A DNA stretch of 64,000 nt. Origin: Gloeobacter kilaueensis JS1 (lineage in GTDB: Bacteria > Cyanobacteriota > Cyanobacteriia > Gloeobacterales > Gloeobacteraceae). The notes beneath the pieces are model-generated. The model had not been told where the DNA came from and did no database searches. It saw only the letters and a program-made list of their open reading frames with translations. The stretch lies in NCBI RefSeq assembly GCF_000484535.1, contig NC_022600.1:4022234-4086233 (forward strand), given 5' to 3'. The position numbers and the translations under genes are program-made. Positions 40,425 to 49,480 of this stretch are shown here, in pieces. Within the stretch, counting starts at the first letter, position 1. Each line of letters begins with the position of its first letter.

Positions 40425-41565
40425 CCGACGGCGGCCTTTGAACCTGCAAAGACGGCTTTTGCTCGCCTTTCTCATCGTTCTGGCGGCCTGTCTGCTGGTG
40501 TTGTTTATCGTCGGTTGGGTGGCCGCTCCCCAGTTTTTTAATGCCCACCTCGACAGACTGGCGCGCACGGGAGCGGATCTGAGCGTGCTGCGCGACGATC
40601 TGGAGGCGGGCTTCGAGTTTGCCTGGGTGATGGGTACGATCTGCGCCCTTCTGGTCGGTTGCCTGGTGGCGGCCACCCTCAGCCTCTACGTCAGCCGCCG
40701 CGTCTTTCAGCCCCTCGCTGAACTGAGCAGCGTCGCCGAGCGCTTTGGCCGGGGCCAGTGGCACGAGCGGGCTCCCTGCGTGGGCGTCACCGAGATCGAC
40801 CGGCTCGCCAACAGCTTCAACGTCATGGCCGGGCGTCTTGAGAGTATCGAGCGCCGCCGGCTGGATCTGATCGCCGATCTGACCCACGAGCTGCGCACGC
40901 CGCTCACGATCGTGGGTGGCTACCTTGAGGGGTTGACCGATGGTTCGGTCGAGGCCGATCCGGAGCTGTTTGCTCGCCTCAGCCGCGAGACCCACCGCGT
41001 CCGGCGGCTGGTGAACGACCTGCAGGAATTGTCGCGGGTCGAAGCGGGCAACGTGCCGATGCACCGCCAACCGGTAGCGATGCACCGGCTGGTCGAAGAA
41101 GTCTTTGCCAAATTTCGCTACCAGCTGCCCGAAGAAGGACCGGCTCTGCTCAACGATGTGCCGCTCTACCTGCCAACCGTCTGGGCCGATCCGGATCGCA
41201 TCGAGCAGGTTCTGATCAATCTGGTGGGCAACGCTATCCGCTACACTCCTCCGGAGGGCAAAATTACCGTGAGCGCGACGGCAGGCGCGGCGGCGGTGCG
41301 CTTTGAAGTGCGCGATACCGGCATCGGCATCGCCCCCGAAGATCTGCCCCACGTCTTTGAGCGCTTCTGGCGGGCAGACCGCTCCCGCTCGCGCCTCTCC
41401 GGCGGCAGCGGCATCGGCCTGACGATCGTCAAGCGCCTCGTCGAACTGCACAGCGGCAGTGTCGCGGTGACGAGCAGTCCCGGTCAGGGCAGCTGCTTCA
41501 GCTTTACGCTGCCAATGTTTGCGAACCACACTTTTTCTTCTAAGAGTGACATCTCAACTTCATAG
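40417..41565 (+). CDS. Sensor histidine kinase
   Basis: 382 residues from the ATG at 40417, overlapping the regulator stop by eight bases. A first membrane helix (LLLAFLIVLAACLLVLFIVG) and second (WVMGTICALLVGCLVAATLS) enclose a short periplasmic segment; then HAMP (REVTEIDRLANSFN region), HisKA DLTHELRTPLTIVGGYLEGL with the phospho-His, and HATPase NLVGNAIRYTPPEGK, DTGIGIAPEDLPHVFERFWR and GSGIGLTIVKRLV. Partner of the regulator; ligand is unknown but metal is plausible. Confidence 0.92.
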   Translation: MNSRRRPLNLQRRLLLAFLIVLAACLLVLFIVGWVAAPQFFNAHLDRLARTGADLSVLRDDLEAGFEFAWVMGTICALLVGCLVAATLSLYVSRRVFQPLAELSSVAERFGRGQWHERAPCVGVTEIDRLANSFNVMAGRLESIERRRLDLIADLTHELRTPLTIVGGYLEGLTDGSVEADPELFARLSRETHRVRRLVNDLQELSRVEAGNVPMHRQPVAMHRLVEEVFAKFRYQLPEEGPALLNDVPLYLPTVWADPDRIEQVLINLVGNAIRYTPPEGKITVSATAGAAAVRFEVRDTGIGIAPEDLPHVFERFWRADRSRSRLSGGSGIGLTIVKRLVELHSGSVAVTSSPGQGSCFSFTLPMFANHTFSSKSDISTS

Positions 41566-41612
41566 CTTTGTCGTCTTCCTTACGTATGCTGGCAGAACAC
41601 TGAGATGTTCTC

Positions 41613-41783
41613 ATGGATCCGTTCAGTTGGTTCTGGCTTGCTGTCGCAGTTTTGTCGGCCACCGGCATTGCTCTGGTGGCGCTCAATTTGCTGTTGCCCG
41701 CTCGGGGCAGCGATTTTCCTGACAAGTCGCTCGCCGAACCACCCAGCGCGTCCGATAGCGCCGATCGCTCCCGGCTGCTCTAA
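41613..41783 (+). CDS. Small single-pass membrane protein
   Basis: 56 residues, MDPFSWFWLAVAVLSATGIA then LVALNLLLPARGSDFPDKSL and a polar tail. One membrane helix. No ribosome-binding site is strong, and the end overlaps the convergent gene by four bases. Shape resembles small photosystem-associated or stress peptides of cyanobacteria; unknown function. Confidence 0.5.
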   Translation: MDPFSWFWLAVAVLSATGIALVALNLLLPARGSDFPDKSLAEPPSASDSADRSRLL

Positions 41784-42040
41784 AAGTAGGGCCGCAACTG
41801 ATTGTCCAGATCGGCCCGGCTCCCCCCAGCTTCCGACCAGTACAGACAGGGCTGCTCCAGGGCAGGCAGATCAGGATACGGCAGGCAGACCACGATCAAA
41901 TCGGGGGCAAACGGTTCGACAGCCGCCGCCGTGAGCGGGCCATACATCGGTAGAACGTCGGCGCTCCAGGCCAGGCAAAAGCGGCTCACCTTCTGTACCG
42001 TTGCGACCTCATTGCCAATTACCAGAATGCGTGGTGCCAT
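41780..42040 (-). CDS. Small receiver-like protein of unknown function
   Basis: 86 residues from the ATG at 42040, which has AAAGG four bases upstream. MAPRILVIGNEVATVQKVSR and FAPDLIVVCLPYPDLPALEQ recall a response-regulator beta-alpha start and the region around the phospho-acceptor, but the phosphorylated Asp is not clearly present. Unknown role. Confidence 0.5.
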   Translation of the reverse strand: MAPRILVIGNEVATVQKVSRFCLAWSADVLPMYGPLTAAAVEPFAPDLIVVCLPYPDLPALEQPCLYWSEAGGSRADLDNQLRPYF

Positions 42041-42155
42041 ATGCCTTTCCTGCTTGCTCCAAGAGCATAATCGGGCCGCCGGCCACCGCTGCACCACGCT
42101 CAGGCGGTTAATCATCCGGCCAGATTGGCGACCGATGCCACCCTGCAAATGCGGA

Positions 42156-42191
42156 CAGGCCCGTGACACTACTTTCAGTGTCACGGGCCTG
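42156..42191. terminator. Perfect 15-bp hairpin behind the psaF operon
   Basis: CAGGCCCGTGACACT-ACTTTC-AGTGTCACGGGCCTG, in the 178-base gap after the small PSI gene on the minus strand. No T tract follows. The very strong stem fits a terminator or an mRNA 3'-end stabiliser. Confidence 0.7.
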
Positions 42192-42218
42192 CGATGCACC
42201 GAATGGTGAGTCCGGCGG

Positions 42219-42329
42219 CTAGCTCAGTGGGAAGAACAGCGGATAGTGGGCCAGTTGATTGGCAAAGATCAAGACGACCAGGCTACCGACGATAAAGAGC
42301 AGACCGGCGATCGGGGACCAGAGTTTCAT
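42219..42329 (-). CDS. Small single-helix PSI-associated protein (PsaZ candidate)
   Basis: 36 residues MKLWSPIAGLLFIVGSLVVL then IFANQLAHYPLFFPLS, with AAGGAG eight bases before the ATG that overlaps the region after the PsaF stop. It lies 12 bases behind psaF, where psaJ sits in other cyanobacteria. Gloeobacter PSI is reported to lack PsaJ and to contain PsaZ, a small subunit. Assignment to PsaZ is inferred from position and size. Confidence 0.6.
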   Translation of the reverse strand: MKLWSPIAGLLFIVGSLVVLIFANQLAHYPLFFPLS

Positions 42330-42341
42330 GGTGTCAGCTCC

Positions 42342-42887
42342 TTAGCGCGGGGAGATGGTGACGCGTTCTTCGGGCAGGCGGATCTTGCCGCTAATGAGTT
42401 CCGGAATCGCCTGGACGGGCCAGATAAGCCCAAGGAGCAGGCACTGGACCGCCTTGGGCAGGTCGATGATGATCTCATCTTCTGGACCTTTGGACCTGGC
42501 AAGGTAGAGGCGGCCAGCCCAGCCCAGGGCACCGGCGAGCCAGAGAAACAACAGACTCGGAATCAAAAAGTCTCCGGCGCGGTCGAGCCGCCCATCGACG
42601 AGCAGATGCGGATGGCCGTCATCGCTGCACTGGGCGGTGTCGTAGCGGCCAAACTTGTTGTCGAGGGCTGCCTTGTCAAAGGTGAGCTGCACGTTGGCTG
42701 CCGCCGCTTTTTCGGCTGCATCGTAACGGGCTTTCTTTAACTCCTGGTAGGCCGGAACATCCTTGCACGGCTTGAGCGGATTTTTGACCTGCGTCTGGGC
42801 GAAGGCACCGGTCTGAACGAACAGCACCAGTGCGAGGATACCCAGCAAGGCAACCGCAAAAGGGATTCGTGAATGCTTACGCGACAT
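42342..42887 (-). CDS. psaF: Photosystem I subunit III (PsaF)
   Basis: 181 residues from the ATG at 42887, with AAGGA nine bases upstream. A signal peptide ([20 protein letters not shown], then AQ) targets the lumenal side, here the periplasm. [40 protein letters not shown] and [20 protein letters not shown] followed by AGRLYL are PsaF landmarks, including the paired cysteines. Docks electron donors and supports antenna. Confidence 0.95.
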   Translation of the reverse strand: MSRKHSRIPFAVALLGILALVLFVQTGAFAQTQVKNPLKPCKDVPAYQELKKARYDAAEKAAAANVQLTFDKAALDNKFGRYDTAQCSDDGHPHLLVDGRLDRAGDFLIPSLLFLWLAGALGWAGRLYLARSKGPEDEIIIDLPKAVQCLLLGLIWPVQAIPELISGKIRLPEERVTISPR

Positions 42888-42990
42888 GGCGCAATTCCTT
42901 GCTATAAGCAGATAGGACATGATTGCTGGCCACATTTTAGCGGTGAACTTTCACACCTAAGTTTAAACATTTGTTGCTAAAGTCACCGGC

Positions 42991-43719
42991 CTAGAGCTGA
43001 AATTCGTCGCCCAGGTAGTACTGGCGCACGAGCGGATCGCCGGCAAGTTCATCGGGAGTCCCGGAGGCAAAGACTTTGCCCTGGTTCATGATGTAGGCGC
43101 GGTCGGTGGTAGTGAGCGTGGCGCGCACGTTGTGGTCGGTAATCAAGATGCCGATGCCCCGGTCGCGCAGGCGGGTAATCATCCGCTGGATGTCAGAGAC
43201 GGCGATCGGGTCGATACCGGCAAACGGTTCGTCGAGCAACAAAAATTGCGGCCCTTCGAGGCCGACGGCGAGAGCGCGGGCGATCTCGACCCGGCGCGAC
43301 TCGCCGCCGGAAACCTGAATGCCTTTGCTCCTGCGAATCGTGGCAATTCCGAATTCTTCGAGCAACTCTTCGAGTTTTTTGCGCCAGTATCGGCGGGGCA
43401 CGCCTGTCTGCTCAAGCACCAGCAAAATATTTTGCTCGACACTCAGATGACGAAAGATGCTCTGCTGCTGGGGCAGATAGCCGATGCCCATGCGGGCGCG
43501 CAGGTGCATCGGCGTCGTCGTAATATCGCGCCGGTCGAGGCAGATGCGGCCACTGTCGGGCTTTTCGAGGCCCGTGATCATATAAAAAGTCGTCGTCTTA
43601 CCGGCACCGTTGGGACCCAGTAGACCGACCACCTCCCCCTGTTCGAGACCAAGGCTGACCGTATCGACGACGGCCCGCTTGCTGTACTGTTTGGAGATGC
43701 GATCGAGGGTGATCTTCAC
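42991..43719 (-). CDS. lptB: LPS export ABC transporter ATP-binding protein LptB
   Basis: 242 residues. Walker [15 protein letters not shown] at 36-49, signature [16 protein letters not shown], Walker [13 protein letters not shown] and switch His [20 protein letters not shown], all typical of LptB. Powers lipopolysaccharide transport with LptFG. Overlaps lptA by four bases. Confidence 0.93.
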   Translation of the reverse strand: MKITLDRISKQYSKRAVVDTVSLGLEQGEVVGLLGPNGAGKTTTFYMITGLEKPDSGRICLDRRDITTTPMHLRARMGIGYLPQQQSIFRHLSVEQNILLVLEQTGVPRRYWRKKLEELLEEFGIATIRRSKGIQVSGGESRRVEIARALAVGLEGPQFLLLDEPFAGIDPIAVSDIQRMITRLRDRGIGILITDHNVRATLTTTDRAYIMNQGKVFASGTPDELAGDPLVRQYYLGDEFQL

Positions 43720-44147
43720 TTTTGCTTCTGGGTCGGCGTAGCGTCGGAGGTCTGTTGCTCGTCAGGGGGAACGGTGTAGATGGAGCGCACTTGCTTGCCT
43801 TTTTCTTTAGGCTCGGCCTTGAAGACGCCTTCTTTGATCAAGTACGTGACGATCTCAGCATCGATCCGGTTGTCTCCCTGAACGGCGCGCACGTTGCCCT
43901 GGAGAATAATTTTCTTCTCCTTGGTCAGGTACGTCGCCTGCTCGGCGTCGGCAATCACCTTGCGCGCCGGATACTCGATGTGAACGTTGCCCCTGGCAAT
44001 AATTTCACCCGTCTTCGTGTTGGCTTCTTGAGTGTCGGAATTGATGCTCAACTGCCCACCGTCGCGGCCAGGAGTCTGGGCGGCGGCCTGGGCCAGTATA
44101 CTCACTGCTGCCAGCCCACAGATAGCCCACGGTGCTGTTCGATTCAT
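43716..44147 (-). CDS. lptA: LPS export protein LptA-like
   Basis: 143 residues with a signal peptide ([16 protein letters not shown]). [40 protein letters not shown] and [20 protein letters not shown] are OstA/LptA beta-jellyroll repeats. The C-terminus is Gln/Thr/Lys-rich. Bridges the periplasm for LPS, in operon with lptB. Confidence 0.88.
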   Translation of the reverse strand: MNRTAPWAICGLAAVSILAQAAAQTPGRDGGQLSINSDTQEANTKTGEIIARGNVHIEYPARKVIADAEQATYLTKEKKIILQGNVRAVQGDNRIDAEIVTYLIKEGVFKAEPKEKGKQVRSIYTVPPDEQQTSDATPTQKQK

Positions 44148-44232
44148 CCGACCGCCCTCACTTTTTCCTATGATGCCATGCTGCTTTGCCGTACCCGGTA
44201 CTATAACTTTGGGATTTTCAGGGCCACCGCCG

Positions 44233-44784
44233 ATGTCGATCGAACGCCTCGAGCGCCAGCTTGTGCATACTGGAAGCCGCCTGCAGCTGTTTCAAGACCG
44301 CGTGCGCCTCGAAAATGGCCTGGAGCGCCGCTGGGAGGTGCTCGAGCAGCCGGAGGTGGTCGTGGTCTTGCCCTTTGAAGTGACGGCAGAGGGGATGCGG
44401 CTGTTGCTGGTGCGGCAGTACCGCTACGCCATTGGCCAGGATCTGCTCGAATTTCCGGCGGGCACCGTCGAGGCGGGCGAGGCACCGGAGGCGACCGCCC
44501 GGCGGGAGCTGGCCGAGGAGACGGGCTACGCGGCGAGCCGGTGGATCGCTCTGCCGCCGGTCTTCCGGATGCCTGGCACCAGCAACGAGCGCACATATTT
44601 TTTTGTTGCGACGCAACTGACAGCCGCCAGTGGCTACAGCGCCGACCCGGAGGAAGCGATTGCCCTGGTGTGGCTCGCTGCCGCTGAATTTGAAGAGCGG
44701 ATCCGCTCCGGAGCGATCGAAGACGGCAAAAGCTTGATCCTCTGGCTGTTGGCCCAGCCCCACCTGCCCCTGATTCCCAGATAG
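44233..44784 (+). CDS. NUDIX hydrolase, ADP-ribose pyrophosphatase type
   Basis: 183 residues from the ATG at 44233. The NUDIX box reads GTVEAGEAPEATARRELAEE then TGY, matching GX5EX7REUXEEXGU. QYRYAIGQDLLEFPAG and PGTSNERTYFFVATQL are typical of ADP-ribose-type members. Hydrolyses nucleoside diphosphate-linked metabolites; exact substrate not set. Divergent from lptA. Confidence 0.88.
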   Translation: MSIERLERQLVHTGSRLQLFQDRVRLENGLERRWEVLEQPEVVVVLPFEVTAEGMRLLLVRQYRYAIGQDLLEFPAGTVEAGEAPEATARRELAEETGYAASRWIALPPVFRMPGTSNERTYFFVATQLTAASGYSADPEEAIALVWLAAAEFEERIRSGAIEDGKSLILWLLAQPHLPLIPR

Positions 44785-44842
44785 AAAAACTCGCCACGCA
44801 AGGCCGATTTTTCACCGCTTACTGGGCGATGGCCTAGCTTGA

Positions 44843-46465
44843 ATGAGCAGCGTCAAAGATAAACTCCCCTTGGCAGCGATTGCGCCCCTGCCCGAGGCTA
44901 CCGTGCGTCTTCTGGCCGCCGGTGAGGTGATCGACTCACCGGCGGCGGTGGTGCGCGAACTGGTCGAAAACAGCCTCGACGCCGGGGCGGACCGCATCCG
45001 CGTGGGCTTATGGCCCGAGCTGTGGCGGGTGCAAATCCAGGACAACGGCTTTGGCATCGAGGCGAGCGAGCTGGCGATGGCCGCCCACGCCCACGCCACC
45101 AGCAAGCTGCGCACCCTCAGCGACCTCTGGCAGTTGCGCACCCTGGGCTTTCGAGGCGAGGGCCTGCACAGTATCGCCGTCGTAGCCCAACTGGAGATCG
45201 TGAGTGCGACCGGGGCGAGTCCAACCGCCCTCCGCGCCCGCTACGACCACACAGGCGCTCTGCAGTCGCTCGAAGCTGTGGCCGGTGCGCCGGGGACGGT
45301 GGTGACGGCCAGCGAGCTATTTGACGAGCAACCGGTGCGCCGCCGCTTCCTTGCGGACCATAAAGCCCAGGCGCGGCTTGTGGCCCAACTGTTGCAGCGC
45401 TACGCCCTGGCCCATCCTGGTCATCTGTTTGAGCTTGCCCACGATGGCCGGAAGGTTCTGCAATTGCCGCCTGCTGCCAATCTCAAACAGCGGATACTCC
45501 AGATCCTCACCCAGTACGACGAGCACGACCTGCGCGAAGTAACGCTCGCCCATCAAAGCCGGAGCGTGCGGCTGGTGATGGGCCTGCCGGATCGCTGCTC
45601 GCGCGCCAGGGCCGACTGGTTGCAGATTTACGTCAATCGCCGCTTTGTCCGCCACAGCGAACTGGAGCAGGCCGTGCGCACCGGTTTTGAGCGCACGCTG
45701 CGCCGGGGCCGCCATCCGCTCTGCATCGTTCAGCTGGAATTGCCCGCTGAGGAAGTGGACTGGAACCGCCATCCGGCCAAGCTCGAAGTGCAGCTGGCGG
45801 CCACGCCTCAGGTAGCGGCGCTGGTGATTGCCGCAATCGCCGAGGGGCTGCGCCACTTTGCCCCAAAGCCCAGCGAGGGACTGTTGAGCGCTGCGGAGGA
45901 CTGGCTGCCTTACCGCACGGGTGATCAAGAAAGCGGCCTGCTGCTGCGCGCCCTGATCCAGATGCAGCGGACCTACATCGTCGCCGAGTATCCGGGCGGC
46001 ATTTGCCTGGTCGAGCAGCATGTCGCCCACGAGCGGGTGCTCTTTGAGCAACTGGAGACAAGCTGGGAACTGGTAGCCGTCGATCCGCCGATTGCAATCG
46101 ATTTGAGCGAAAGGCAGGCTGCCAACCTGCGCGAGCAGGGCCTCGCGATCGAACCGTTCGGAGCCCGCAACTGGCTGGTGCGCTCGATTCCAGCCGCCCT
46201 CGTCGAGCGCTCCGATTGTCTTGAGGCTCTGGTGGAACTGTCCCGGCAGGAGGATAGCCACGAGATGCGCGCCGCTCTCTCCTGCCGCACGGCGATCCGC
46301 AACGGTACCGTTCTCACCCCCGCCCAGATGCAGGAATTGCTCGAGCGCTGGCAGCGGACCAAAAATCCCCACACCTGCCCCCACGGTCGGCCCATCTACA
46401 TGCCCCTTACCGACGGCGAACTGGCGCGCTTTTTTCGCCGCCGCTGGCACATCTGTGGTTCGTAG
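44843..46465 (+). CDS. mutL: DNA mismatch repair protein MutL
   Basis: 540 residues. GHKL ATPase: VVRELVENSLDAGADRIRVG, DNGFGIEASELAMAAHAHAT, SKLRTLSDLWQLRTLGFRGE. The C-terminal dimer domain is present; the metal-dependent nicking motif is seen as VEQHVAHERVLFEQL, with Glu in place of the first Asp and Val for Ala of the DQHA(X)2E(X)4E pattern, plus a late CPHGRPI. Nicks DNA with MutS in mismatch repair. Confidence 0.93.
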   Translation: MSSVKDKLPLAAIAPLPEATVRLLAAGEVIDSPAAVVRELVENSLDAGADRIRVGLWPELWRVQIQDNGFGIEASELAMAAHAHATSKLRTLSDLWQLRTLGFRGEGLHSIAVVAQLEIVSATGASPTALRARYDHTGALQSLEAVAGAPGTVVTASELFDEQPVRRRFLADHKAQARLVAQLLQRYALAHPGHLFELAHDGRKVLQLPPAANLKQRILQILTQYDEHDLREVTLAHQSRSVRLVMGLPDRCSRARADWLQIYVNRRFVRHSELEQAVRTGFERTLRRGRHPLCIVQLELPAEEVDWNRHPAKLEVQLAATPQVAALVIAAIAEGLRHFAPKPSEGLLSAAEDWLPYRTGDQESGLLLRALIQMQRTYIVAEYPGGICLVEQHVAHERVLFEQLETSWELVAVDPPIAIDLSERQAANLREQGLAIEPFGARNWLVRSIPAALVERSDCLEALVELSRQEDSHEMRAALSCRTAIRNGTVLTPAQMQELLERWQRTKNPHTCPHGRPIYMPLTDGELARFFRRRWHICGS

Positions 46466-46477
46466 CGAGGTTGGGTT

Positions 46478-47077
46478 TCACAGAAGATTTTGCCGCTGCG
46501 CTTCCTGCCAGACGAAGGGAGAATGTTTTTGCAGCCATTTCACTGAAATCTCGTCATTTATGTACGCATTGAAGTAGCGCGTCCGCAGTTCGCGGCAATC
46601 GGGATCGTCGAGTTTAAGCCTGAGGATTGTAGCTTGAGCTGCTTGCACATCTGCCGAAGAGAGCGAACGAGATGGATAGATTCGGCCCGAAAAAAGCTCA
46701 AGTTCAAAAGTATTGGAACCAAGGCTAAAAGGATCGAGCACGTCGTCGTATTTGTTTTTCCTTGCATTCATCCTCTGGCAGGCAAGCCGATAGTTACTCC
46801 ATTCGTAAGCCTTGTTCAAATCACCAGATTTTGGAACAAAGTGATCGGCAGAAGGAGTGCCTGTGACCCGCTCGATATAAACACAGACATAGGCGCAAAT
46901 TCCGTCGTAGGCACTGTGAAGTTCTTCAAGACAATCTTGCCAGAATGGTTCGAGTGTGACACCCTGCGGTTTTGGCTTGCTCAGATCCAGTCCCTGCTCG
47001 TTCATCCATTGCAGGCCCGGTTGCCTCACCCTGATGTCGAAATTGGACGGTTCCGGCTGAGGAGTAACTGGGATCAC
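46478..47077 (-). CDS. HNH nuclease of a Septu-like defence pair (PtuB-like)
   Basis: 199 residues. CAYVCVYIERVTGTPSADHF and VPKSGDLNKAYEWSNYRLAC, then QRMNARK follow the PtuB-type HNH theme of a first CxxC, then veHf.PKs...W.Nl.laC..mN..K. The second CxxC is missing, but the His/Asn residues are in place. It overlaps the ATPase gene by four bases (ATGA). Septu systems pair such a nuclease with an ATPase. Confidence 0.82.
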   Translation of the reverse strand: MIPVTPQPEPSNFDIRVRQPGLQWMNEQGLDLSKPKPQGVTLEPFWQDCLEELHSAYDGICAYVCVYIERVTGTPSADHFVPKSGDLNKAYEWSNYRLACQRMNARKNKYDDVLDPFSLGSNTFELELFSGRIYPSRSLSSADVQAAQATILRLKLDDPDCRELRTRYFNAYINDEISVKWLQKHSPFVWQEAQRQNLL

Positions 47078-48396
47078 CTGAGCAGGCCACGCTTATCAGT
47101 GATGTACCGCCAGCGAATCCAGAAAGGGTCTGTATCGCTAAGATAGTTTCTCAGCTCTGAATCGATAGTCAGAAACTGCTCCCTGGTTGTTTGCTCACTT
47201 TGAAGGGCAGCAGATGCTCGATCCACAACTTGCTCGATCTCTTTTGCTCGCGGCAACTTCAGGTCAAAGGCTTCGCTCGTTAGCCAACTGGAGATATCCC
47301 CCCGCCGTCTCCAGGCTATCTGCTCAAGTTGAGCATGAGAACCGCGATCATTTGATTGCAGGTTAATGTCAAACCAGGTATCAAAAGCTGGATCAAACAG
47401 CGGTTCCAAAGATGCAAGAATCAGTGGAGAGTGAGTCGCAGCAATGATTTGAACACCTGCTTTGTCGTCACTGGCGAATTGTTTGACTGTCCTGAGTAAA
47501 GCCCCCATAATTGTCCGCTGCCATCGCGGATGCAGGTGAGACTCTATTTCGTCGATAAGTAAAATAATTTGATTTGTTTTTTGTTGTTTCAGAAGTTTGC
47601 TTGCCTGAATATGTTCCTGCCAGGCCCAGACAAGTAAGTAGGCTAATGCGAGTATACGTCGGATCCCAGCAGACGCAAAAAGTACAGGTACATCCTGCTG
47701 GTATGGCATCCGAATTGTTGGAATATCGCGGACATCGTCCAGGCTGATTCTTGTTAGCTCTCCTGGTCGTATTTCCTCATCAGAATCAGGAGATAATGTA
47801 AGTAAGGCGGTCTTTAACAGTTCAAATGCTTCGCCTTTTTCCTTTTGCCATAATGCCCAATCGAGCAGCAAACCATTGCATAGTACGTTCGAGTCATCTT
47901 CCAGGCCATTCCAGACTTCTTGAGCAGTAAAGACATAGGCTGGCTGTCTCTCCTGGATGTCGATGTTTCCTCTCTTTCGCCAGTAGTTGCGGGCAGGATC
48001 CCAAAGGGAATAGCTGCCGTCAACTTGCGCATAGATAACAAGGCCAGGATTCGATGGTCGGCCTGATTTACCTGTCCAACTTTGCTCAAGCGGCTCGAAT
48101 GTGCTCGTGTAACTTTCTTCTTTGCTTTTTCCAGTAAATGCAAAGGAAATGGTCGATTTTGTTGAAGGAGTGCCTGAACCTTCGCTCTCGATGGAAGCGG
48201 GCCGTGCCATGTACCCGGACGTTAACTGCGGATTGACCTCGGCAGGCCACTTCCGCGTCAGGCACCACCAGGCGATATCGAGCAGAAAACTCTTTCCCAG
48301 GCCATTATCGCCGGTCACGATATTGAGCCGGGGAGCAAACTCAATATCGAGTGCTGAAAATGGTCCGATGCCCTTTGTCTTTAAGGATTTGAGCAT
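47074..48396 (-). CDS. AAA ATPase of a Septu-like defence pair (PtuA-like)
   Basis: 440 residues. FAPRLNIVTGDNGLGKSFLL has Walker A (GDNGLGKS about 29-36). LLIDEIESHLHPRWQRTIMG carries Walker B and the D-loop and QIIAATHSPLILASL the switch His of SMC/OLD-like ATPases. This is the sensor half of Septu or retron-Ec78-like pairs; the partner nuclease follows. Start ATG has CGGAG upstream. The codon use is lower in GC than its neighbours, which suggests transfer. Confidence 0.85.
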   Translation of the reverse strand: MLKSLKTKGIGPFSALDIEFAPRLNIVTGDNGLGKSFLLDIAWWCLTRKWPAEVNPQLTSGYMARPASIESEGSGTPSTKSTISFAFTGKSKEESYTSTFEPLEQSWTGKSGRPSNPGLVIYAQVDGSYSLWDPARNYWRKRGNIDIQERQPAYVFTAQEVWNGLEDDSNVLCNGLLLDWALWQKEKGEAFELLKTALLTLSPDSDEEIRPGELTRISLDDVRDIPTIRMPYQQDVPVLFASAGIRRILALAYLLVWAWQEHIQASKLLKQQKTNQIILLIDEIESHLHPRWQRTIMGALLRTVKQFASDDKAGVQIIAATHSPLILASLEPLFDPAFDTWFDINLQSNDRGSHAQLEQIAWRRRGDISSWLTSEAFDLKLPRAKEIEQVVDRASAALQSEQTTREQFLTIDSELRNYLSDTDPFWIRWRYITDKRGLLR

Positions 48397-48419
48397 GGCT
48401 CGCTCCGGTGAAGATAGTC

Positions 48420-48437
48420 AAAAAATAGCCTCCGGCT
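48420..48437 (-). terminator. Weak terminator between the ABC gene and the defence pair
   Basis: On the minus strand AGCC-GGA-GGCT is followed by A and a run of T. The stem is only four base pairs, so termination is plausible rather than certain. Confidence 0.4.
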
Positions 48438-48474
48438 TGACAGCTTGGATACTGATGGAGGAGATGCTTAGACT

Positions 48475-49377
48475 TTACAACCTGTCGCCGGTGAGCCGCA
48501 AAAAGACATCTTCGAGGTTGGCCCGGCGGCGGGTGAGCCGGGTGGGAGCAAGATCGACGATCGCCTGCCAGAGGGTGTCCCCATCGCTCGGGAGCACGAC
48601 GAGGGTGCCGCCACCAAAAGGGCGCGTCCAGCTTCCCGCCTGGTTAGCGAGATGAACGAGCTGTGCTGGATCGATCCCTTCGACCTCGGCCACCTCCCGG
48701 CCCACCTCGCGGGCGATCACCGCCTCCGGTTCACCCTCGCCCACAACCTCGCCATTTTTCATCAACAGCAACCGGTCGCACAGGCGCTCGGCCTCGTCCA
48801 TGTAGTGGGTGGTGAGCACCACGCCCCGCCCGGCGGCGCGCAGTTCTGCCACCAGCCGCCAGAAGTCCTGGCGGGCATCCGGGTCGAGGCCGGTGGTGGG
48901 CTCGTCGAGAAAGACGACGCTCGGATCGCTAATCAAAGCCCGCGCCAGCACCAATCGCCGCTTCATTCCCCCTGAAAGCGCCTCGGTCGAATCTTTTGAG
49001 CGCTCTAAAAGCCCCACCTGGGCGAGAAGCTTCTCGGCGCGCAACCGGGCTTCGTGCCCTTCCAGCCGGTAGTAGCGGGCAAAGGTGAGCAGGTTGCCCA
49101 GCACGTTAAAGTCAGGATCGAGGTTATTCTCCTGGGAGACCACGCCCATGTGCTGGCGGGCCTCCCGGCCCTGGGAGCGCACGTCGTAGGGGCCGAGGCG
49201 GACGGTGCCCGCCGTCGGGATCACCAGGCCATAGAGCATTCCGACCGTGGTGCTCTTGCCCGCACCGTTGGGACCGAGCAGGCCGACAATTTCGCCCGGA
49301 TGCAGGGTGAAACTCACGCCGCGCACCACTTCGCGCTCGCTGTAGCGCTTTTCTAGTTGCTGAGCGACCAGATCCAC
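48475..49377 (-). CDS. ABC transporter ATP-binding protein, export type
   Basis: 300 residues from the GTG at 49377; longer starts run into the divergent gene. Walker A GPNGAGKSTTVGMLY, signature LSGGMKRRLVLARALISDPS, Walker B VVFLDEPTTGLDPDARQDFW and switch His TTHYMDEAERL. The C-terminal extension (ANLEDVFLRLTGDR) is typical of DrrA/NodI-type exporters. No permease gene is adjacent. Confidence 0.85.
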   Translation of the reverse strand: MDLVAQQLEKRYSEREVVRGVSFTLHPGEIVGLLGPNGAGKSTTVGMLYGLVIPTAGTVRLGPYDVRSQGREARQHMGVVSQENNLDPDFNVLGNLLTFARYYRLEGHEARLRAEKLLAQVGLLERSKDSTEALSGGMKRRLVLARALISDPSVVFLDEPTTGLDPDARQDFWRLVAELRAAGRGVVLTTHYMDEAERLCDRLLLMKNGEVVGEGEPEAVIAREVGREVAEVEGIDPAQLVHLANQAGSWTRPFGGGTLVVLPSDGDTLWQAIVDLAPTRLTRRRANLEDVFLRLTGDRL

Positions 49378-49480
49378 TGCCGGAGCCAAATGCGGTCCGT
49401 CCAGACTAACACCGCTGAGGTTCTGTCCGGGGAAAGATTTGTGCTTTGCTGTCTCCCAGTAGGGTAGAGGAGGAATTGTT

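Noticed and set aside
40378-41529. Long minus-strand frame opposite the histidine kinase
   Set aside because: Composition is a mirror of the kinase codons and the kinase domains are certain.
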